Below, in pieces: positions 50,244-60,448 of a stretch of 64,000 nt of DNA (position 1 is the first letter of the stretch; the number at the start of each line of letters is the position of its first letter). This DNA comes from Rhynchospora pubera. Taxonomy: Eukaryota > Streptophyta > Magnoliopsida > Poales > Cyperaceae. The notes under the pieces are model-generated. The model had not been told where the DNA came from, searched no databases, and saw only the letters and a list, made by a program, of their open reading frames with translations. The stretch spans positions 123,866,752 to 123,930,751 of the forward strand of contig CM051462.1 of NCBI GenBank assembly GCA_028095005.1, read 5' to 3'. The position numbers were made by a program, and so were the translations under genes.

Positions 50244-50640
50244 TTGCTATGGTGAGTTGCAACTCACCAAAGCGTCCGTGAGTCGCGCTCAAAATTTTGA
50301 AATTTAGTTCAAAATGACTGATCCAAACCGTCTAATACGATCTCCATATTGAAATCTCCGTGCAGACCAAATTTTATATTTTTTCAAAATTTTTAAGTAT
50401 TTTTTTGAAATTTTAGAAAATCATTAATCTAATTAGTTCTGAAACATTCAAAAACAACAGTTTTTAAAAATCTGAAATAAATACTTAAAAATTTCAAAAA
50501 AATATAAAATTTGGTCTTCATGGAGATTTCAATAAGGAGATCATATTAGACGGTTTGGATCGGTTATTTTGAACTAAATTTTGGAATTTTGAGCGCGACT
50601 CACAGACGCATTGGTGAGTTGCAACTCACCATAGCAAAAC
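50241..50640. mobile_element. Fold-back element 3 of 3 (400 bp)
   Basis: Ends are GTTTTGCTATGGTGAGTTGC and the exact reverse complement. The interior matches elements 1 and 2 (CCGATCCAAACCG... arms), while the tip carries GTGAGTTGCAACTCAC. Confidence 0.85.
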
Positions 50641-50709
50641 TCTATATATATATATACAAAGGTGTTTAATAGTACTTTTTACCTCCAAAGTGTTCGTCTA
50701 AATATCATT

Positions 50710-50857
50710 GACTCCGTTTGGATGGTGTGGGAATAAGAGAAATAAAGAAAGAAGTATTAGGAAGTGTGTAACTTTATGAAGAGTTTGGATTGTTTATAAT
50801 AAATTTGAGAGTAGAAAAAAACTATTCTCTTATTTCTGCACCCATCCAAACGGAGCC
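50710..50857. mobile_element. Tourist-like MITE, GGCTCCGTTTGGAT subtype
   Basis: Ends are GACTCCGTTTGGATGG and CCATCCAAACGGAGCC. The target duplication is ATT (50707-50709, 50858-50860). The interior shares GTGTAACTTTATGAAGAGTT with the 157-bp family. Confidence 0.85.
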
Positions 50858-51361
50858 ATTAGGCTAAAGCACTTGATTACGTACCGAATTTATGTGTCAA
50901 TATTAAAACAGATATTTTATGCGTGATTGTTCAATAGCTTTCAATAAAATGGTTATGATTGAGGTTTAACAATGTAGAACTCAATGTGTGAAGGGCAATA
51001 GACCTACCTTGGCAACCGATATACAGAAAGAGCGCAGAAACGATAAAGACATCAAAAGGATTCGCCGCTTCTCTTAAATACAAAGAAGAACACGGTAGAA
51101 AAGATGCGAGGAATAAACCACGCTCTCGGATATTCTGCAACTTCACTATTGGTCAATTATGTTGCAACTAACTACATCAGTCAAATCATTGTCTGGTACT
51201 ACAATGAATTTTAAATCCATAGTGATGGGTGGATTCCTAATTTGGAATTTTTATTCTTAGCACTTTTAGGAGAAAGAAAGAACACAATTTATCATACAAA
51301 AATAATAAACCAAAATTTCAAAATATTTTATTTCAATTTGTCTATCGAACATAAGACTCTA
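50858..51361. other. 3' flank of the APO gene
   Basis: Short AT-rich spacer; the part next to 51361 is the presumed 3' UTR of the minus-strand APO gene. No other gene seen. Confidence 0.5.
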
Positions 51362-54300
51362 TCAAGCCACTAAATAGGCTTCTTTTGAATCTGGTACGAT
51401 AATATCCAGCCGCATCATTGGCCGGTATCGATCTGGTATCTGAGCCCCACCTTGCACACACACCTCCACCACTGCTGGCGCTTTACCATAGTACCTCTTC
51501 AAGGCAGCCCTGAGGGGTGGCCCATTCAGATCTCTCATATGCCACACATAGTTCGGAGGTATCACCTGTCAATTTTCAGAATCTCAATATAATGCTGGAG
51601 AGTCCAGTACTTGTACGGTGCTATTGCTGAAAGCCTTTAACAGCTTCATGTGAAGCAGCAACTTCAGTAAGATAGTAAGATATCATAATGTACCAGTCAA
51701 GTTAATTATAAGCTAATACTGATTGCCCACTATCTAAAAATTACTAATTCTAACACACTCAATGCACACAAAAAGTCACCTCGTCGATAGTAGCATCCTG
51801 CCAGCCATGCTTCCCATCGCGCCACTGGTGTTTGAAGGCACCACAATACTTCACATTATGGCCCCATGGGCCCACATGCACCTCTGAGCAGTACCCACAT
51901 GCCTTAACACTGTATCTGTTAAGAATATAAATATATAATGATTCTGTCAACATAAGCCTTTGGGGAAGTCGGTTAGCATGATGCTGTAGCAAGAAGTCTT
52001 GAACAGAATCAGCTCAATTCAGTACTTCTGAACTAACAGTTTCATTGAAATTATAAAAATGCAAGCTTTCAATTAGCACCATCTTTTTATTTGGAAGCAA
52101 CAAAATCAGACATGGCTTGCAAAAAAGTTCAAATTGTTCGTCCCTAGAAGAAGTGTTTAAAGTTAGACCATATAAGTTTTAACCACTTTCTCAACAGCTG
52201 GCGTTGTATCAAGCGTGACCTCACTCTATCTTTATTTAAAAAAATATATATAATTAACTGATTTGCCCTGTTGCTGCTACAGTGAGAAGTAAAAGTTAAT
52301 AAAAGCAACATATCAGAATTCTCTATATGAGTCTAAGCTCTTACAGCAATAGATTACTTTATATTACCTCCTCATGAGTCTTTGCACACCACTGCGTACC
52401 ATCCTGTATGCCTTCAAGGTACTCTCTGCTAGTTCTCTTGTGTCAGCCGGTGGGCAAGGTGGGTTTTGTGCTAAGTGAGCCCCATATGTGTCGAGCTCTA
52501 CAGAGTTAATTTGGATTAAGAAATATATGAGCTAAAGAAAAAAGCAGAGCAAATTGACAGCCGCTATCAATTATTAAAAAAAAAAAAAAAAAGCAGAGCA
52601 GCATAGGAGCTGTTTCTCTCATTTGTTTTGGCACAAGTTTCTATTACTTTGCAAACAACAAACACGCTAAAAAAATGCAAAGCCACACCGTATTGAAATC
52701 TATAGATGGTTAGTACGTACGTACAATAACAATACTCACTACTGGCTGATAAAGGGTAACTTATCTTTAAGGATCAATGAAAGTACTGTTAGGTTAAAAT
52801 TTGTGGTATCTAACGGATATAAGTGGACTTTGCAAGTCAAAATACATTTACCTCTTTGGTTATGTGATAGAGGTACTAACAGGTCAATTCAATTTGGAGG
52901 TATAAGAAATCAAAGAACATCAGAACATGGCTAATTCCAAGCATATGGATCAGAATCCATAAAGAAAAATACAATTTAAAACTAAAGTTTCCCAGGACCC
53001 CTCATATGTAAGTTTGTCAGATTTTAAGGAACTCGATGTGTTGGCTGAGAATAATCAGTGGATCTTTACAAAAAGAGTTGAGTTATTAAATTCTGAAGTC
53101 TGAACCAAAGTGGCTGTTAATATCAAAAAATATATATATATCAAAGCCAAATGCAAGAAAAATTCACTGAACCTTTCTTTCTTCCCTTATAATTTTCTGA
53201 ACATGTACATGAATCCCACAAATCCCATGGAATGTAAGTATGGGAAGTGGGAATACTCAATTTGGTAAATGTTATCCAGTCTTGTGAGATAAAAGCTATC
53301 CTTTAGCTTACAGCCTATACCATAAATAAAAGAAATAAAGTGTGTTTTTAAATTCATTATTCTAATATTAAGTGACAATAAAGCATTAATGCAATAATGT
53401 TCATTTATCATGCAATGAGAAAAGAGGAAAGACCTAAGAAATAAAAATACAATAATATAATACAAGAAGTTGAAACACCTGTCACTCATCCCCCAGCCAA
53501 TCCTAGCCACATAGGCACATACTTTATCATAAAGGCCCAACCACCAATCATACCACAAACCAATAAGCAGGTATAATCATGTGCCAATCTTCACATAATC
53601 GCAATGACTAAATCATGCATGAAAGATCTACCAATGTGAACCCTCATAATTGAACATAGTGAACTATCAATTGTAGATAAGATACTGGTGTCAGTAAAGA
53701 CGGTAAAAGAGAAGTACAAAAAAATTGTTGTTCGATGCATGCTGAAGTGCCTTAAGGTAAATGCTTCTGGAATACATATCAGGAAATGGATTTCCTGAAC
53801 ACGATATTCATATTGGTTACACTGTCCATGTTTTCAGGGCTCACACCTTACTGGACCATTGAAAAGTAATGCAAAGGCAGACAAACCACAGAGATTACTT
53901 ATGAACTGACCATAAAGAAGAGAAGTACGATCTTCATCCCTCTGGGGTTTGGGTTCTTCAACAAAACCACCATAATAAATGACCTTTTTGCCCCTCATTC
54001 GTATTGGCTCCGTCCGCCGCCTTGACGGGTACTCCGGTAAATCCACACCAGCCTGGATGTCGTGTATGAACAATAAGATGAAATTGGGTGTTTTTTGTGA
54101 AAATGAATGGAGCAAAAGTTGGTAAAATTTAGTCCCCTTTATTACAAATTTACTGCTCAGAAGTGTTCTTAGTCTAACATTCTGAAAAATAAAATCCTGC
54201 TATAAAGGAGATCAGTTACATGCGAGTTGTCCTTGCTAACTGTAGGCATTATCTTTATTCATACTGGTACTGTCATTCTGGAACCAAAAGGAACCTATAC

Positions 54301-55604
54301 AGGTAGTAAAACTCTTTCTACACACCTGGATGCACAGCTCGACAACAGCTGGAATGCGATCATAGGCGAACCGGGTTTCATGCTTCACTCGTTTGCCAAA
54401 TGGGTCAAACTGGTGGTATGATTCAACTGGTATTATGACATCATTTACAGAGCCCTTGACCCATTCATGGAAGCTGTTCCGCTTCTCGCTACCTGTACCA
54501 AAACAGTCTTGCATCTCGTGTCCTCTGGGACCTATGTGGACTTCAGAGCATTTGCTACAGAGAGAAGAGGGATGGAAGCGGAAGCAAAGAAATTCAAGTA
54601 CAATGAGTAATTGAGTACAAAACATCGGTCACAATATAAATTGGTACATTACCATTTTTACAGTACTGAGTGTTGTGTTGAGGTGTCATTACAGACATTA
54701 CTGTATGTTGGTGCTATCAGTGATCCCTATGTTTAGTGACCAGGGGAACCATTTGTATTTTGCCAATATGTCAGTATATACACTAGGGTGTCTCACTGCT
54801 GTTTGCATGTGATTATAGTTAGTACATCATTTGAAGGTGCATACTGATGCCAAAAGACATACCTACAGCCATAAACTGATACAACAGTAAGCAGCTGAGA
54901 GAGACCTTTGATCAGCAATTTCCAGTTCTCCAGGACAATATGTGCTACTGGTATAAGCTCGGGTACCAGTAATCCATTTTTTGGAGGTTCAAGGGGTTTG
55001 TCTATTCCCTTTTCAGCCAAAGCTTTGTCCCTTCTAGCATCTGCAATCATCTTTTTCAGAGGCACTGCATACGGCTTCTTTTTGTTTTTGGGATGTGGAG
55101 TTGGAAGATCTACATTTTGTAAATTCTCATAGTTTTTCTTCTTTTCAAGGGGCTTTGAAGAAAATTCACCACAAGCACACATAGTTCTCACTTTAGTTTC
55201 TGCATGTTGTTTGTACAGAAGTTTGACCTGAAATGATATCCGAGAGAGTGAGAGGTCTCAATACCAGCACCAAAAATCAAATGAAAAATAGAGATTCAAG
55301 GGTCTTGTGCAGAACAACCATTGAACCAAAGTATCCAGGCCTGCTACTACAGTACCAGAACAAATTGGCTGAAAGTCTGGGTCTTTTTTTTTTTTGTTCA
55401 AAAAAGCTAAAATCAGACAAACCATACCTTAACTGGATGAAAGCTTTTAGGTCCATTTATCTCTGGAAAGCTGAAAGAATTAACTGCACAAATGAGAGAA
55501 AATAAATAAATAAATAAATGAGTACAAGACCAACATGAGCAGAGAATGACTTAAAAATTAAGTTATAAATTATAACAATTACCTCTAGTAGGAAGGGTCT
55601 CCAT
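51362..55604 (-). CDS. APO protein, chloroplast RNA-splicing factor (APO1-like)
   Basis: Exons in order are 55604-55583, 55483-55428, 55227-54863, 54554-54326, 54052-53911, 52497-52368, 51915-51780 and 51565-51362. All phases agree, giving 427 residues, normal for the family. The protein has NVDLPTPHPK, NGLLVPELIPVA and two APO motifs: one from about 147 (CSKCSEVHIGP...GH) and one from about 318 (ACGYCSEVHVGPWGH...HQWRDGKHGW). It ends in MMRLDIIVPDSKEAYLVA. APO proteins bind RNA and aid group II intron splicing in plastids; Arabidopsis APO1 is needed for ycf3 splicing and photosystem I. The N-terminus is basic and Ser-containing, consistent with a transit peptide. Exon 1 codes for only 7.3 residues (METLPTR), so the start is the least certain part. 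Sequence favours APO1 over APO2 (NVDLP, WKLLIKGL). Confidence 0.92.
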
Positions 55605-56955
55605 GAAAAATGCCAAGGTAATTAACTGGTCAATCAGTTCCACTTACACAATTTCAACTGCAACAAAAACAACCAATATCATGTATTCTGACAATATTAC
55701 CTCTACATACTTCAAAACATGACCATAATCCGTACTCCTGATGCTTTCACATGTTTCCTTTCCAAGTATGTCTAAATATTCATCTGTTCTCCGAGAAAAA
55801 AAAAAGAAAGGCGGGAAAAGTACCAGACTGTACGAGTTATCTGTGCAATTTGAAGATACTTCAGGGACTTCCTTGTAATTGCGCCGAGAACGCCGAAGGA
55901 AGAGCGCTTGCACTTGTTGGAGCAGTGGAGAACTGAAGATAACACAGCAAAAAGATTTTATTTTATTATTGCTTCGATTTTCCAATGTTAGGGGAAAAAA
56001 ATCTCTCGGGTTGATTCGAATTCACACCAGGCTATTGGGCCGGGCCTAAATATTTAGTATCAAGTAATTTACACTTTGGAACTGGTCTACTGGGCCATTA
56101 TACTTTATTTCGAGAAAAATCTTTTATGAAACTTAGAGCGAATCTTGATATGATACTGTCCGTCTAATCCGATCGAAAGATTTGCTGTGGTGTGGGTTTG
56201 CTCAATCTAACACCCTGATCGGAACCTCAAAATTAGAGGTGGAATCGGAATTGGAATTGGATTTGGTTGAAATCCAGCGATCAGAACGAAGAAGAAAGTC
56301 GAGAGGAATCTGATTCGGAGGGAGTTCGAAGCGCTCAAATCCCGTCGCCAAATACTCTCCAAAACAAAGAAATTTGGTGGGATTTCGTCTTCGTGCTCGT
56401 GCGTCCCTTCGATCAGAGCGATGGAGAGCCAAGATCAACTCCGCCCAAATCAATTTCGCCCCTTCTTTTTTCTTTCCGATCACCGACAGAATTTCCGAAA
56501 CTGAACTCTTCTCCTTTCTTCTCCTTTCGACTCCTATCGACTCAAATCCCGTCGTTATTTTTTTTTGTTTCCGATCAGGGCCTAAAGCTTTCTTAACAGT
56601 TATGTAAAGATGACAAGATATATTGAATTAAATTAATTAATTGCACTAATTTGTATGGTTGGATAGAAAATAGAAATTAGAAAATCCCTTTTTGGGAATG
56701 AGATCGGAGCAATTTTTTAGCAAAACCAATAATTCGCAGTTGAAATATCAGAAAAGTAGAAACATTTTCCACGCTCTACTCAAGTGCATGAAAAGACCGT
56801 TTGTGGTCTTGGTACAACAAGTACCTCACATACTACAGACCGGTCAACAAATGAAAGACATAGACCTGTTTTCTCACCATCTCTTGTGCAGTGAATTGTA
56901 CAGCGAGTCTTAACTAAAAATTTTTGCCAGACTCAAACTTGTTTAGCTTCTTTGC
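55605..56955. other. 5' region of the APO gene and spacer
   Basis: 55605-56000 probably holds the 5' UTR and promoter of the APO gene. 56200-56600 is less AT-rich and has open frames of about 100 codons on both strands. None resembles a known family, and the region may be a captured or decayed exon. Confidence 0.4.
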
Positions 56956-57090
56956 AGCTCCGTTTGGATAAGGTGTGGGAAGAAGTGAGAAAAAGTATTG
57001 AGAAGTGTGTAACTTTGTAAATAGTTTGGATTGTTTATAATAAATTTATTCCCCTTTTCCCTTATCCCCAAATGAAATTCAAACGGAGCC
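56956..57090. mobile_element. Tourist-like MITE, GGCTCCGTTTGGAT subtype (135 bp)
   Basis: Ends are AGCTCCGTTTGGATAAGG and TTCAAACGGAGCC, with target duplication TGC (56953-56955, 57091-57093). The core GTGTAACTTTGTAAATAGTT is that of the family. Confidence 0.85.
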
Positions 57091-58369
57091 TGCATGATGG
57101 TGGACATAATTTTGAGTAAAATTAGCATAAATTTCAAGTTGAAAATTTTGAGTTTAAATTCGAGAATATTTATTAGATTTGAAATAAGAAGTTCAAACTA
57201 TTTATTTCTATTTTTTAAGTTCATATATTATAACTTAAATGAACGCAAATTGATAATAAAAAAAAGATAAACTTACCTAATTTATTTTTATTTTTATAAT
57301 GTCATGATTTTATTCAAATGAACTAAAATCAGAATTTTAGAATGTAAACAATTTGCTTGACAAGTAGTCAAAACCAATTGTTCCAAACTATAGTTTGAAT
57401 TTTCTCATTCGCTTATTTTGAAGTCAAACCATGAAGTTCCTGGTGAAGCTCATATCTTATTAATTATTATAATCTTAACTTTACTAAATTATATAAACAA
57501 TCCTAAAAATATGAAACTTAATTTTGTTTTTAAATAATTGACATAATCAGATAATGCGATTATAAATTTAGAAATATATATACTAATTTTTATTATAGTT
57601 TAATCCTATACCATTTCTTATTTAACCACCACTCTTGTTTGTATAGGAGCCACTCGCTACACAATTCGCCGCATACATAAAGAGATTTAATCTTAAAAAA
57701 TAGACTTCCCATTAAGATCCTGGATCTCCCTTTTTGTAATCCTAATCCATGTGCCACTTTTGTACCTTCAGCTATGATGTCTTAATCAAAGCACTAAATA
57801 AATTGAAGTCGTTAGGGACTCCTTATCTTCTTTCAATCTTTCCTCCAATTTCCCTTGATGTGTCAACACGAGGAACACACCTAGCAATGAAGCAAGCTCC
57901 GATGTGATCTAACAAACTGGAATGCTCACAATAAAAATTAATTAATTAATTAATTAATTAATTAATTAATTAATTAAAACATCTCTGGTCATGCTTTGCA
58001 TAGCACATTTAGATGTGTGAGAAATAATCGCTAATTTATATATTAATGAATAAGTTGGTGCTACGCTGTCATTGAGATGGGATACAAACTTCTGTAATGA
58101 GGTTTTTTCATTATGCAATGGAAGAGTGGTGGGATAAAACCCACTCGTTATCAAAAAACAAAAAATATTAATAAGGACTAATTTGACATCTGAATTTGCT
58201 TGTTGAACACATATTAACAGTTGGAATAATGTTTTTATGTTAATTTATTTAGAGCAATAATACTGTTATTTTTGGGTTAGTTTGTACTCAGCTTTTTTTT
58301 TAAAAAAAAATTATCTATTGCGCTTGGAGAGGGGGAGAGGTGTCAGCATCTCAAGAAAAAAAATTTGTT
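57091..58369. other. AT-rich spacer without a gene
   Basis: No coding or transposon signal recognised, apart from an (ATTA)n microsatellite at 57937-57977. Confidence 0.5.
57937..57977. repeat. (ATTA)n microsatellite
   Basis: About ten units of the tetranucleotide ATTA without interruption. Confidence 0.9.
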
Positions 58370-59060
58370 TTACAATTTTTGTTTATAAAGGAAAAAATTT
58401 CAACTAAAGTATTATGCATTTTCGTAGGAGATGAAAGAATCATGCATTGTAACTTTCAGATAGCACACTGCAAATTACGTGGTAATAATATATTTGTAGC
58501 ACCAATCGGTGCTATTTATTTTTTGCACTCATATATGTCGGCACTAGGTTTTCAGAGAAATGTCTAAGTGCTGTCTTTTCTGAATGCAATTTCTTTTTAC
58601 AAACTTTCACTAAATAATACATCTCAAGCAAAAATTACTTTGAAATTTTTGTTTATCAGGAAAAAAAATTTAAATAAATAATTATATATTTCGTAGGAGA
58701 CAAAAAGAATCATACATTGGATACGTTTCAAATAGTACACTGCAGAACTACGTGGTAATAATATATTTTGTAGCCGTAGTTGGTGCTATTTATTTTATAC
58801 TACACATATATGTCGGCGCTTTAGACTTTAGGGTGCGTTTGGATGAGAGAAGAAGAAGAGGAAGAAGGAAGATGGGAAGAAAAAAAATTATAAACAATCC
58901 AAACTCTTCACAAAGTTACACGCTTCCCAATACTTCTTCCCACTTCTTCCCTTCTTCCCTTCTTCCCACACCTATCCAAACGCACCCTTAGAGGGGAAAA
59001 AAAAGTTTAAGTGCGGTCTTTCCTGAGTGCAATTTTTCCTTTCAAACTTTCATGAATTAT
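58370..59060. repeat. Tandem repeat of about 270 bp, second unit split by a MITE
   Basis: AATTTTTGTTTAT...TTCGTAGGAGA...TACGTGGTAATAATATAT occurs from about 58374 and again from about 58644. The second unit is interrupted by the 157-bp MITE at 58831-58987 and resumes with AAGTGCGGTCTTTCCTGAGT, which matches AAGTGCTGTCTTTTCTGAAT of unit 1. Confidence 0.75.
58831..58987. mobile_element. Tourist-like MITE, 157 bp
   Basis: Termini are GGGTGCGTTTGGATGAG and CTATCCAAACGCACCC, with target duplication TTA (58828-58830, 58988-58990). It is inserted in the second unit of the 58370-59060 tandem repeat. Confidence 0.9.
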
Positions 59061-59646
59061 CTTTAATTGCGACATTGTAATTATTTCTTCACACCTATCT
59101 ATACACATATTATAATAATCTCCGACATCGTATCATATCATATACTTAAGTCTATGATAAATGGAACATTGCACCATCCAAAGAATGATTTGCATCGTCA
59201 TATGTTTAGTTGTTTAATTAGTAAATTAGAAAATAACAATACATCATATATACCAACTGTCCATGTCAATGTCATTAAACAATGACAATGATCAAGTGCC
59301 TGCGCACTGGAAATTTCTTCACCTCTCAATCTCTCACTCCCATTGGTCCGAAGACTCCACCTCCAGCCTCCAGCTGACCCTATACTTGTCAATTATTTTG
59401 GGTACGGTGTAAACGATCCAAACCTGTAGTGAGTCGCCTTGTATAAAAATTTCAATTATTTGAAGGGTAGGGAGGTGATGTAAATATTACTACTCCTTCT
59501 AATCTACGTTTTTGCTTATCATTTTATGCAGTTTTCTGAAAAATTTAAAACATGATAGTTAATATATAAGAGAAATATGCAATAACGATATCTAAGACAT
59601 AAACACTTGACAATAAGAATAATATAAGATAAATATGACTAAACAT

Positions 59647-59773
59647 TGAGAACTAATTTTTAAATCGGACTTTAATTTCGACCACATATTTTCAAAAAGG
59701 AGAAAGATTAATTCATCAGCACTCAATACTCATGAATGGTTGCGATTAAAGTTCGATTCAAAATTAGTTCTCA
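59647..59773. repeat. Inverted repeat (hairpin, arms of about 37 bp)
   Basis: TGAGAACTAATTTTTAAATC... at 59647-59684 pairs imperfectly with 59737-59773. Outer sequences TAGTGAGTCG (near 59430) and CGACTCGCTA (near 59868) are also complementary, so a larger decayed fold-back element of roughly 480 bp is possible. Confidence 0.5.
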
Positions 59774-60150
59774 TAGTAGAATTTCCCAACATTTTATATC
59801 TAAATTTTAGAACTCGTGGGCCTTATCGAATTGGATCATTCAAATGGACTCTGATCTGTAATTGACGACTCGCTACACTGTGCATAGTCTTAATATGGGC
59901 CACAGAAGTCTACAGACAAGTCCTCCCCGGACTCCGCGCCTATCAAATTACCGGATTCCCTCCAACCATAGCTAAACATTGATATTATATGTATAATTGA
60001 AGATATCACAGCACGACGCTTCAAGAACTTTTCTGGACCGTAAGATCTAATATGGACACCTAAACATGTTTTCCCATAATAACTTATTATATACATACAA
60101 CAGGAGAGGAGATGATCCCAAACAGTTCCTTCCACCTCTCATTCTCCCCT

Positions 60151-60152
60151 CC

Positions 60153-60185
<33 letters not shown>
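60151..60185. repeat. (CT)n-(CA)n compound microsatellite
   Basis: It lies about 265 bp upstream of the MYB-CC start codon, probably in the 5' UTR or core promoter. Confidence 0.85.
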
Positions 60186-60448
60186 TCTGATAAGAAAGAG
60201 TTTGTGATTTCCATCTTATAATTTTTTAGTAATGAAAAGTGCTTCTCCTTTCCAACTGATCTGGCCTTTTTTGGCTTCACTTCCCCTTCCTCTCCTTTCT
60301 CTCTTTTCTTCCCTTCCAAATCTCTCTGACTCTCTCTCCAGTCTCCACTGACAAAAAGCTCTTCTCCTTTAACTCCTCTACTGCCATTCTTCCATTCTTC
60401 CAAAGGCCTCTCTTTCTCTTTTCTCTCTTCAACAAAAGAGAGCGATAA

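Larger units (their letters stand above)
59061..60448. other. Spacer and upstream region of the MYB-CC gene
   Basis: It contains a fold-back structure at 59647-59773 and, from about 60050, the probable promoter and long 5' UTR of the MYB-CC gene, including a (CT)n-(CA)n tract at 60151-60185. Confidence 0.5.

Noticed and set aside
49343..50860. Regularly spaced repeats that might suggest a CRISPR-like array
   Set aside because: The units are about 400-bp palindromic transposons separated by TA repeats in a plant genome, not short direct repeats with unique spacers.
56202..56607. Overlapping frames of about 75-110 codons on both strands upstream of the APO gene
   Set aside because: No family resemblance or clear splice signals, and composition alone explains the open frames.
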